Of a stretch of 15,177 bases of DNA, positions 1 to 6,056 are shown piece by piece. The DNA comes from JBHJGO01 sp050331715 (GTDB lineage Bacteria; Cyanobacteriota; Cyanobacteriia; Cyanobacteriales; Microcoleaceae): NCBI GenBank assembly GCA_050331715.1, contig JBHJGO010000163.1:1-15177 (forward strand). The letters are read 5' to 3'. Position 1 is the first letter of the stretch. The number at the start of each line of letters is the position of its first letter. The notes below the pieces were generated by a model, which did no database searches, was not told the origin of the DNA, and saw only the letters and a list, made by a program, of their open reading frames with translations. The position numbers and the translations under genes were made by a program.

Positions 1-2
1 AT

Positions 3-869
3 TGGGCTGACAATTTGCAGGGTGTATTCTTCCAGGATTTTTTTCAAGGAATTAGCGGGAACGACTTACTCCAGGGTCATAATGACGACGACCAGCTCTT
101 TGGAAATGAAGGGGCTGACACTCTACAAGGAGGTTGGGGCAATGACTTGCTTCAAGGTCAATATGACGACGATCAACTTTTTGGAAATGGGGGCGCTGAT
201 ACGTTAGAAGGTGGCCTAGGTAACGATTTGCTTCAGGGTCAGAATGACGACGATCAACTCTTAGGAAATGAAGGCGCTGACACCCTCAGAGGCGGAAACA
301 ATCAAGATTTACTAGAGGGAAATAGTGGAAATGATCTGCTGCTGGGTCAAAATGGTGACGATCAACTCTTTGGTAGTGAAGGCATTGATACCCTGAACGG
401 CGGCACTGGTAACGATCAATTACAAGGAGGCAGCGAAAATGACATTCTATTAGGTGGTTTAGGGAATGACTTGTTAACAGGAAACTCAGGTAATGATGTC
501 CTCAGAGGCCATAACGATAGTGATACACTTCTAGGTGGCGAAGGCGATGATCATATCTGGGGCAACGAAGGCAATGACCTGATTCGCGGTGGCTTAGGCA
601 ATGATAGATTAATTGGAGACAATGCAACCACTCCAGCAGGAGTTGATACCTTTGTCTTAGCTTTGGGTGAAGGAAGAGACATCATTGTGGACTTTGAGGT
701 GGGCGTTGATTTCATTGGCTTGGCCGATGGCCTAACGGCTGACCAAATTTCTGTTCAACAAATCAACAGCCATACCAGGCTTATGTCCGGCAGTGAGGTG
801 CTAGCTGTTCTGGTTAATACGGATGCAGCCCTATTTCAGGATAGTAACCCATTCGTAATAGTTGAGTGA
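3..869 (+). CDS. RTX-type calcium-binding repeat protein, 5' partial
   Basis: The frame is open to the left edge (it reads W-A-D-N before a TTG at 15 that is probably just a Leu codon), so the true start lies outside the window. About 210 visible residues are glycine/aspartate-rich nonapeptides of the GGxGxDxL type (GNDLLQG, GADTLQGG, GNDRLIG), which in RTX proteins fold as a parallel beta-roll binding calcium and are usually secreted by type I (ABC/HlyD/TolC) export. The first repeats form a higher-order unit of 27 residues (81 bp). The last ~80 residues, from DTFVLALGEGRDIIVDF onward, are the C-terminal cap common after RTX repeats in cyanobacterial proteins, probably carrying the secretion signal. 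The N-terminal part that would reveal a catalytic or adhesive function is missing, so only an extracellular calcium-binding role can be inferred. The stop is TGA at 867-869. Confidence 0.9.
   Translation, partial: WADNLQGVFFQDFFQGISGNDLLQGHNDDDQLFGNEGADTLQGGWGNDLLQGQYDDDQLFGNGGADTLEGGLGNDLLQGQNDDDQLLGNEGADTLRGGNNQDLLEGNSGNDLLLGQNGDDQLFGSEGIDTLNGGTGNDQLQGGSENDILLGGLGNDLLTGNSGNDVLRGHNDSDTLLGGEGDDHIWGNEGNDLIRGGLGNDRLIGDNATTPAGVDTFVLALGEGRDIIVDFEVGVDFIGLADGLTADQISVQQINSHTRLMSGSEVLAVLVNTDAALFQDSNPFVIVE
57..299 (+). repeat. Three tandem 81-bp units inside the RTX gene
   Basis: Units at 57-137, 138-218 and 219-299 each encode 27 residues, i.e. three nonapeptides, beginning GNDLLQG and containing DDDQL(F/L)GN and GADTL. 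They are more alike than the repeats further on (300-615), which suggests recent duplication or homogenisation of this block. Confidence 0.8.
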
Positions 870-910
870 GAGATTATCCTCTCTAAACCGGAGTAATAAC
901 TTGCTTTTAG

Positions 911-950
911 ACCGTCTGGACTAGGACAACAATCCAGGCGGTTCTTTCCC
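911..950 (+). terminator. Probable terminator hairpin after the RTX gene
   Basis: A 10-bp stem, ACCGTCTGGA (911-920) with TCCAGGCGGT (933-942), contains one G-U pair and a 12-base loop, and is followed by TCTTTCCC. The T tract is weak, so it may work together with the hairpin at 963-977. Confidence 0.5.
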
Positions 951-954
951 GTAT

Positions 955-982
955 AAAAAAGCGTAGAGAATCTCTACTTTTT
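955..982. terminator. Bidirectional terminator shared by RTX gene and aspS
   Basis: A perfect palindrome, GTAGAGA-A-TCTCTAC (963-977), has an A run on its left (955-960) and a T run on its right (978-982). Each strand therefore reads as stem plus U tract, serving the RTX gene rightward and aspS leftward. The aspS stop codon (complement of 974-976) lies inside the stem. Confidence 0.7.
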
Positions 983-2830
983 AGACTTTTCTGACTTCTG
1001 GGGTGGGTCAGATTTTTTAGATTTTTCGGACTCCTCGGACTTCTCAGTTTTTGGCTGATAGGTTGAGGCAACTTCAAGCTCCTTCAATTGATCCTTGGCA
1101 ACGGGTGAAGGGGCATCGGTGAGCAAACAACGAGCCTGTTGCGTTTTTGGAAAAGCAATCACATCTCGGATTGATTCCTCTCCAGCAATTAACATCACGA
1201 GTCGATCCAGACCAAAGGCAATACCACCATGGGGAGGCGTGCCGTATTCAAAGGCTTCTAGCAAAAAGCCAAACTTATCCTGAGCTTCTTCTGGAGATAG
1301 ACCAATGGCCTCAAATACCTTTTCCTGTGTCTCCCGTTGGTAGATTCTCAAGCTGCCGCCCCCAAGTTCATAACCATTCAACACCAGATCGTAGGCCACA
1401 GCTCGTGCTGTTTTAAGGTCGTCAATGTCTTCTGGATTTGGCGCAGTAAAGGGATGATGTAATGCTTCTAATCGCTTTTCATCTTCATTCCATTCAAACA
1501 TGGGAAAATCGGTTACCCAGAGGAAGTTAAATTGGGTTTGGTCAATCAAGCCCAACTCTGCACCAATAAACAATCGCAGCCGATCCAGCGTTTTATTCAC
1601 CGTTGCCGTATCTGCCGCCGCAAAGAGCAGTAAATGACCTGCTTCCGCCTGAGCTCGGCGCAGAATTTCTTGCTGCTGTTCGGCAGTGAGATTGTCCTTA
1701 ATTGCACCAATGGTGTCGATTTTGCCGCCTTCTTTGACTCGAATATAAGCCAATCCCTTTGCTCCAGCCTCACTGGCTTCCTTGAAAACATCTCCACCGG
1801 GCTTGATCCGAACATTCGAGATCGCCTCATTCCCGTTCGGAATGGGTAAAATCTTGACCACACCCCCACTGGCAACCGCACCAGAGAAGACCTTAAATCC
1901 ACAGTCTTTAACAATATCAGAGACATCAACCAGTTCCATGCCAAAGCGAGTATCCGGCTTATCCGAACCATACTTCTCCATCGCTGTGGCGTAGGTCATG
2001 CGCGGAAAAGGTCGAGAAACTTCAACGCCTTTGACCGTTTTAAAAACATGGCAAACCAAAGCTTCATTCAGTGCCAGGATCTCTTCCTGGGACATGAAGC
2101 TCATCTCCATATCAATCTGGGTAAACTCTGGCTGACGATCCGCACGCAAGTCCTCATCCCGAAAACAGCGGGCAACTTGGTAATAGCGATCCATGCCCGA
2201 CACCATGAGAATTTGTTTGAACAGTTGTGGGGATTGCGGTAGGGCATACCATTCCCCCAGGTTAACTCGGCTAGGAACCAGAAAATCCCTTGCCCCTTCC
2301 GGTGTTGAACGATTCAGAATGGGGGTTTCTACCTCTACAAAACCATGCTCATCTTCCAGGAATCGCCGAACTGCCTGGACAATCTGATGTCGCAGCTTCA
2401 GATTTCGGGTCATGCGTTCCCGTCGAATGTCCAAGTAGCGGTATTTCAGCCGCAGTTCCTCCTTGACGGCTTCGGTTTCGGCTGTAGAAACTTGAAAGGG
2501 AAGCTGCTTCCCCAGACCATTCAGTAGCTCAATCTCACTGGCATAAATCTCAACTTCACCTGTGGCCAACTTGGGATTTAAAGACTCTTCCGGGCGTTGG
2601 GAAGCCTGCCCTGTAATCTTCACCACATACTCGTTACGAAGCCGCTCGGCGATGGGGTAGGAATCAGGGGTACGCTCTGGGTCACTGACAATCTGAACTA
2701 AACCGCTGCGATCGCGCAGATCTAAAAAAACCACTCCACCATGATCCCGCCGCCGATCTACCCATCCATACAGGGTGACTGTTTCTCCAAAGTGAGTGCT
2801 TCGTAATTGGCCGCAGTAGTGGGTTCTCAT
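974..2830 (-). CDS. aspS: Aspartate--tRNA ligase (bacterial type)
   Basis: Cytoplasmic class IIb synthetase charging tRNA-Asp with aspartate and ATP. The N-terminal OB-fold anticodon domain (about residues 1-110) contains GWVDRRRDHGG. Motif 2 is FRDEDLRADRQPEFTQIDME, the bacterial GAD insertion domain covers roughly residues 290-420, and motif 3 is FGLDRLVMLIAGEESIRDV near residue 565. Length is 618 residues against about 590-600 usual; the excess is a Lys/Ser/Glu-rich tail from about residue 594. His30 in RRRDHGG matches the position that is His in many nondiscriminating AspRS enzymes and Leu in E. coli, so the enzyme may also mischarge tRNA-Asn for GatCAB amidation (inference). ATG start at 2830; no strong ribosome binding site. 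It is convergent with the RTX gene and divergent from the aminotransferase gene. Confidence 0.97.
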   Translation of the reverse strand: MRTHYCGQLRSTHFGETVTLYGWVDRRRDHGGVVFLDLRDRSGLVQIVSDPERTPDSYPIAERLRNEYVVKITGQASQRPEESLNPKLATGEVEIYASEIELLNGLGKQLPFQVSTAETEAVKEELRLKYRYLDIRRERMTRNLKLRHQIVQAVRRFLEDEHGFVEVETPILNRSTPEGARDFLVPSRVNLGEWYALPQSPQLFKQILMVSGMDRYYQVARCFRDEDLRADRQPEFTQIDMEMSFMSQEEILALNEALVCHVFKTVKGVEVSRPFPRMTYATAMEKYGSDKPDTRFGMELVDVSDIVKDCGFKVFSGAVASGGVVKILPIPNGNEAISNVRIKPGGDVFKEASEAGAKGLAYIRVKEGGKIDTIGAIKDNLTAEQQQEILRRAQAEAGHLLLFAAADTATVNKTLDRLRLFIGAELGLIDQTQFNFLWVTDFPMFEWNEDEKRLEALHHPFTAPNPEDIDDLKTARAVAYDLVLNGYELGGGSLRIYQRETQEKVFEAIGLSPEEAQDKFGFLLEAFEYGTPPHGGIAFGLDRLVMLIAGEESIRDVIAFPKTQQARCLLTDAPSPVAKDQLKELEVASTYQPKTEKSEESEKSKKSDPPQKSEKSKK

Positions 2831-3259
2831 AACTTTGTCTACAACTTTGTCACTCTCAAGACTAGCAAAATATTAGCTCGATTTGGTGTAGTCCTATGAG
2901 TCGTCGTCTTCCCTATGAGGGTCGGTAACAGTGCGGCCTATGCTCCCTCTCAAATGATTAACCAATTAAGCTTAAAATATGATCAGGGAGTCAGGTGTCT
3001 GAACCCACCTTGACCAACCAATCCCGTGCATCGTGAACCCAGGAGTGATAGTTCATCAATCTCGTAGGCAGGTTCCATGGAAATTGTGCTTTTCGTCATA
3101 TTCATAATCTGGATGATCTGGCTAGTGCTGAGGGAGCCATTCTAGGATGATTTCTCAGAAAAGTCGTGCCGAATTTCTGGAGTCACTCTATGGGTTGCAA
3201 CTCCAGGAAAGTCCTTTTAAAATTGTAGGATTTTGAACCTTTTGTAGGTAAATTCCACA
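2831..3259. other. 429-bp spacer between aspS and the aminotransferase
   Basis: It should hold the divergent promoters of the two flanking genes. Visible are a perfect palindrome TTAAGCTTAA (2966-2975) followed by a -10-like TATGAT (2979-2984), a doubled AACTTTGTC directly upstream of aspS (2831-2851), two copies of CCTATGAG around 2895 and 2920, and two very short ORFs at 3077-3145 and 3147-3236. I see no tRNA and no convincing terminator. Confidence 0.6.
3077..3145 (+). CDS. Possible 22-residue single-span membrane peptide
   Basis: An ATG-started ORF of 22 codons ending in TAG, with an in-frame stop just upstream (3065-3067), so the length is fixed. After MEI comes an almost purely hydrophobic stretch with two Trp (VLFVIFIIWMIWLVL), closed by Arg-Glu-Pro-Phe. 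That is a plausible single transmembrane helix with a charged end, as in the tiny subunits of cyanobacterial photosynthetic complexes, but I do not recognise it as any of those. An AGG about 7 bases upstream is only a weak ribosome binding site. The AT-rich composition could give such a run by chance, and a GTG-started ORF overlaps it in another frame. Confidence 0.25.
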   Translation: MEIVLFVIFIIWMIWLVLREPF

Positions 3260-4432
3260 ATGAAGCGAGCAGCCCGGATCGAACAGGTTTTACCCTCCCT
3301 GACCCTTGCCATCTCTACCAAAGCAAAGGCCATGCGGAGCCAGGGGATTGATGTCCTTGACTTTAGTGCTGGAGAGCCAGATTTCGATACCCCTCCACAT
3401 ATCATTGCTGCCGCAAAACAGGCACTCGATAACGGAAAAACCCGATATGGCCCTGCTGCGGGAGAACCTCGCCTCCGGGAAACGATCGCTCAAACCTTGA
3501 CACGCAATACAGGTGTGGAATACCAAGCCGATAACGTGATTGTAACCAACGGGGGTAAACATTCCCTTTACAATCTGATCACTGCACTGGTTGAAGCCGA
3601 TGATGAGGTGATTATCCCCGCTCCCTACTGGGTTAGCTATCCCGAAATGGTCAAGCTTGCTGGGGGAACTCCGGTTATCGTATCAACTAGCGCTGATACT
3701 GGCTACAAGATTACTCCAGCACAGCTTCAAGCCGCGATCACGGCCAACACGAAATTGTTTGTGCTCAATTCCCCCTCAAATCCAACTGGAGCTGTTTACA
3801 CTTCTGATGAAATTAAGGCTCTGGCCCAGGTAATTGTTGATGCTGAGATTTTGGTGGTTTCAGACGAAATCTATTCCAGTATTGTCTACGATGAAACCAC
3901 CCATCTGAGTATCGCTGCTGCCCATCCTGAGATTGCCCGATTGACTTTTATCAGTAGTGGATTCGCCAAAGCCTATGCCATGACAGGTTGGCGACTGGGT
4001 TATTTGGCTGGAGATACGGATATGATCAAGGCCATAACTCGGCTCCAAAGCCACAGCACCTCGAACGTTTGTACCTTTGCTCAATACGGCGCAATTGCTG
4101 CACTGGAAAACTCCCAGGATTGTGTAGAACAGATGCGTTCAGCCTTTGCTGAACGACGGATTGTGATTTACGACCGATTGAATGCCATTCCAGGAATTCA
4201 CTGTCTCAAGCCAAATGGAGCGTTTTACATGTTTGCCAACATTGGCAAGACTAACTTGAGTTCGGGGGATTTCTGCAATGGTTTGTTGGAGGAACAGCAT
4301 GTTGCGATGGTTCCTGGAGTTGCCTTTGGCGCAGATGATCATATCCGGATTTCCTATGCCACTGACCTGAAAACGATTGAAACTGGAATGGAACGATTGA
4401 CAGCATTCGTTCAGTCCAGACTAGAGCGATAA
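3260..4432 (+). CDS. aspC: PLP-dependent class I aminotransferase, aspartate aminotransferase type
   Basis: Transfers amino groups between aspartate (possibly also other amino acids or prephenate) and 2-oxoglutarate, in the cytoplasm. Fold-type I landmarks are present in order: the N-terminal FSAGEPDFDTP (residues 35-45), the GGK region near 98-100, NSPSNPTGAVY (170-180) with the conserved NPTG, SDEIY (201-205), SGFAKAYAMTGWRLGY (233-248) with PLP-binding Lys237 and phosphate-binding Arg245, and HIRISYA near the C-terminus with the carboxylate-binding Arg. The 390-residue length and SDEIY/MTGWR pattern fit the Ib subgroup (Thermus type), common in cyanobacteria. The residue before Lys237 is Ala. 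The ATG at 3260 is followed directly by typical family sequence; a weak AGG lies 13 bases upstream. Substrate range cannot be read from sequence: Ib enzymes may act on aspartate, prephenate or other substrates. Confidence 0.93.
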   Translation: MKRAARIEQVLPSLTLAISTKAKAMRSQGIDVLDFSAGEPDFDTPPHIIAAAKQALDNGKTRYGPAAGEPRLRETIAQTLTRNTGVEYQADNVIVTNGGKHSLYNLITALVEADDEVIIPAPYWVSYPEMVKLAGGTPVIVSTSADTGYKITPAQLQAAITANTKLFVLNSPSNPTGAVYTSDEIKALAQVIVDAEILVVSDEIYSSIVYDETTHLSIAAAHPEIARLTFISSGFAKAYAMTGWRLGYLAGDTDMIKAITRLQSHSTSNVCTFAQYGAIAALENSQDCVEQMRSAFAERRIVIYDRLNAIPGIHCLKPNGAFYMFANIGKTNLSSGDFCNGLLEEQHVAMVPGVAFGADDHIRISYATDLKTIETGMERLTAFVQSRLER

Positions 4433-4462
4433 CCCTGACTAGACTTTTAAAAAATCAGAAAA

Positions 4463-4522
4463 GGTTCTAAACTGTTTAACAAAGACTTAAGAATCTCTCT
4501 TAAGATTGGTTTAAACAGAACC
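4463..4522. promoter_or_regulatory. Nested inverted repeats in the aldolase promoter region
   Basis: The outer arms are GGTTCT-AAACT-GTTTAAC (4463-4480) and GGTTTAAACAGAACC (4508-4522). Inside them two CTTAAG hexamers (4486-4491 and 4499-4504) are separated by AATCTCT. The TTAAG-N7-CTTAA core resembles dyads bound by LysR-type regulators, several of which control carbon metabolism in cyanobacteria. A regulatory role is inferred from symmetry and position 39-98 bases upstream of the start. Confidence 0.45.
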
Positions 4523-4547
4523 GTCTGAAACCTACAGAATAGTACCT

Positions 4548-4555
4548 AGGAGGAG
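4548..4555 (+). promoter_or_regulatory. Strong ribosome binding site of the aldolase gene
   Basis: AGGAGGAG ends 5 bases before the ATG at 4561 (AGGAGG is 7 bases away). It is the best Shine-Dalgarno match in the window, suits a highly expressed enzyme and fixes the start. Confidence 0.8.
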
Positions 4556-4560
4556 ACTAT

Positions 4561-5640
4561 ATGGCGCTCGTACCTATGCGGCTTTTGCTAGATCACGCCG
4601 CTGAGAATGGCTACGGTATCCCTGCATACAACGTTAATAATTTAGAGCAGATCATCGCAATTATGCAGGCTGCAAATGAAACTGACAGTCCTGTAATTCT
4701 GCAAGCTTCTCGTGGTGCCCGTAAGTATGCAGGAGAATACTTCCTGCGCCACTTGATTCAAGCTGCGGTTGAGAGCTATCCCGATATCCCCATTGCGATG
4801 CACCAGGATCACGGTAATTCTCCAGCCACTTGCTACTCTGCTATGCGTCATGGCTTCACCAGTGTCATGATGGATGGTTCCTTGGAAGCGGATGCTAAGA
4901 CACCAGCAACCTTTGATTACAACGTTTCAGTAACCGCTGAAGTTGTTAAAGTTGCTCACGCCATCGGTGTCAGCGTTGAGGGAGAACTAGGTTGCCTAGG
5001 TTCCCTTGAAACTGGAATGGGTGACAAGGAAGATGGTCACGGTGCAGAGGGTAAGCTATCTCACGATCAACTATTGACTGATCCCGATGAGGCAGTTGAG
5101 TTCGTTGAAAGAACTCAGGTTGATGCGCTAGCGGTTGCCATTGGAACCAGCCACGGAGCTTACAAGTTCACACGCAAGCCCACGGGTGAAGTTCTAGCGA
5201 TTAGCCGTATCGAGGAAATCCATCGTCGTCTGCCCAATACTCACCTGGTTATGCATGGTTCTTCTTCTGTTCCCGAAGACCTAATCGCCATGATCAATGA
5301 GTACGGCGGAAAGATACCTGAGACCTACGGTGTACCCGTTGAAGAAATTCAGAAGGGAATCAAGAGTGGTGTTCGCAAGGTAAACATTGATACTGACAAT
5401 CGTCTAGCTATCACTGCTGCGATTCGGAAGGCAGCTATGGATGATCCGTCTAACTTTGATCCCCGTCACTTCCTCAAGCCTTCCATCAAGATGATGCAGC
5501 AGGTTTGTGGCGATCGCTACCAGCAGTTCGGTACGGCTGGAAATGCGAGCAAGATCAAGGCTCAGTCCTTGGATGAATTCGCAGCTAAGTATGCCAGCGG
5601 TGAGCTAAGTGCCTCCGTTAAGAGTGCCGTTGCTGTCTAG
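4561..5640 (+). CDS. fbaA: Fructose-bisphosphate aldolase, class II (Calvin-cycle subtype)
   Basis: Zinc-dependent cleavage and formation of fructose-1,6-bisphosphate from dihydroxyacetone phosphate and glyceraldehyde-3-phosphate, and probably sedoheptulose-1,7-bisphosphate in the Calvin cycle; cytoplasmic. MHQDHG (80-85) supplies the catalytic Asp83 and zinc ligand His84. GTSHGAYKF (195-203) and MHGSSSV (231-237) carry further metal-binding His residues, and KVNIDTDNRLA (273-283) closes the phosphate site. The 359-residue length and the PETYGVPVEEIQKGIKSG segment after residue 252 match the class IIB form of cyanobacteria and chemoautotrophs. The gene follows the aminotransferase gene on the same strand after 128 bases, but nested inverted repeats and its own strong ribosome binding site suggest separate control. 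The reading frame looks complete and intact. Confidence 0.97.
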   Translation: MALVPMRLLLDHAAENGYGIPAYNVNNLEQIIAIMQAANETDSPVILQASRGARKYAGEYFLRHLIQAAVESYPDIPIAMHQDHGNSPATCYSAMRHGFTSVMMDGSLEADAKTPATFDYNVSVTAEVVKVAHAIGVSVEGELGCLGSLETGMGDKEDGHGAEGKLSHDQLLTDPDEAVEFVERTQVDALAVAIGTSHGAYKFTRKPTGEVLAISRIEEIHRRLPNTHLVMHGSSSVPEDLIAMINEYGGKIPETYGVPVEEIQKGIKSGVRKVNIDTDNRLAITAAIRKAAMDDPSNFDPRHFLKPSIKMMQQVCGDRYQQFGTAGNASKIKAQSLDEFAAKYASGELSASVKSAVAV

Positions 5641-5670
5641 GCTTAGTTTCAATTACACAAACCATAGTCA

Positions 5671-5759
5671 TACAGCGTTTCTCACGTTGGTGAGGTATGG
5701 AAAGGTGGTGTACTGCGTCACTATCTTTCAAATCTACACTTCACACGATTAGAAATCGT
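5671..5759 (+). repeat. Structured dispersed repeat, copy A (aldolase trailer)
   Basis: Begins TACAGCGTTTCTCACG and can form three hairpins: CTCAC/GTGAG (5681-5685 with 5690-5694); AAAGGTGGTG/CACTATCTTT (5701-5710 with 5719-5728), 10 pairs including two G-U; and ACGATT/AATCGT (5745-5750 with 5754-5759). Its related copy is on the minus strand at 11453-11363. The first ~30 bases also resemble insertion-sequence ends common in cyanobacteria, so it may be a MITE or solo end instead of an RNA element. Confidence 0.65.
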
Positions 5760-5774
5760 TATGTTCTGGTTCTT

Positions 5775-5809
5775 AGAGTAATTCGGTCGGAAGGCTGGGT
5801 TACTCTTTT
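5775..5809 (+). terminator. Rho-independent terminator downstream of the aldolase
   Basis: AGAGTAATTCGG (5775-5786) pairs with CTGGGTTACTCT (5795-5806) over 12 bp including three G-U pairs, with an 8-base loop and TTTT immediately after the stem. It lies 135 bases past the aldolase stop, so the transcript would carry the structured repeat in its trailer. Confidence 0.7.
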
Positions 5810-6056
5810 GTTTGGGATTAATTCCGCCACAAAATTATAATTTTTGTGAGAAAATTCCCAAATAACAGTTGTCATAGGGTGTAAGCTTGTGTAAACTTTA
5901 GCCAGATTGACTGATTGGTTCAAGCTCATCCCATGGGGGGGTTACAGCTATCCTGTGTCAGATCTTTAGTTGGGTATAGTCTCACCTGGCCTAGATTGGA
6001 CAGAGCAAACTTGGAATCCCACAACTTTTATAGTTTTTGCCTAAATTAACTGGACT

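Larger units (their letters stand above)
5641..6056. other. 416-bp spacer after the aldolase gene
   Basis: It contains a structured repeat (5671-5759), a terminator hairpin (5775-5809), an AT-rich inverted repeat CACAAAA-TTATAAT-TTTTGTG (5829-5849), and presumably the promoter of the YdcF-family gene. The only open frame worth mentioning, an ATG ORF of about 38 codons near 5934, has no coding character. Confidence 0.6.

Noticed and set aside
22..207. 61-codon ATG ORF in another frame of the RTX gene
   Set aside because: Its own periodicity comes from the 81-bp repeat of the real frame, which continues open to 869.
57..615. Regular repeats that could be mistaken for a CRISPR array
   Set aside because: The repeats encode in-frame Gly/Asp nonapeptides, with no unique spacers of constant length.
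1095..2527. Several open frames of 60-124 codons opposite or overlapping aspS
   Set aside because: They lie inside a well-supported aspS frame, show no family motif and follow its codon structure; they are shadows.
2880..3010. GC-richer stretch with short inverted segments resembling a tRNA or riboswitch
   Set aside because: No cloverleaf, no TTCRA arm and no extended stem could be drawn.
3147..3236. 29-codon ORF starting ATG one base after the stop of the 22-residue ORF
   Set aside because: No ribosome binding site, no hydrophobic or domain signature, and a length expected by chance.
5829..5849. AT-rich inverted repeat CACAAAA-TTATAAT-TTTTGTG considered as a second terminator
   Set aside because: The stem is almost all A-T and no T tract follows; the hairpin at 5775-5809 already explains termination.
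5934..6050. 38-codon ATG ORF upstream of the YdcF-family gene
   Set aside because: No ribosome binding site, composition like the spacer, and it ends just before the real start at 6057.
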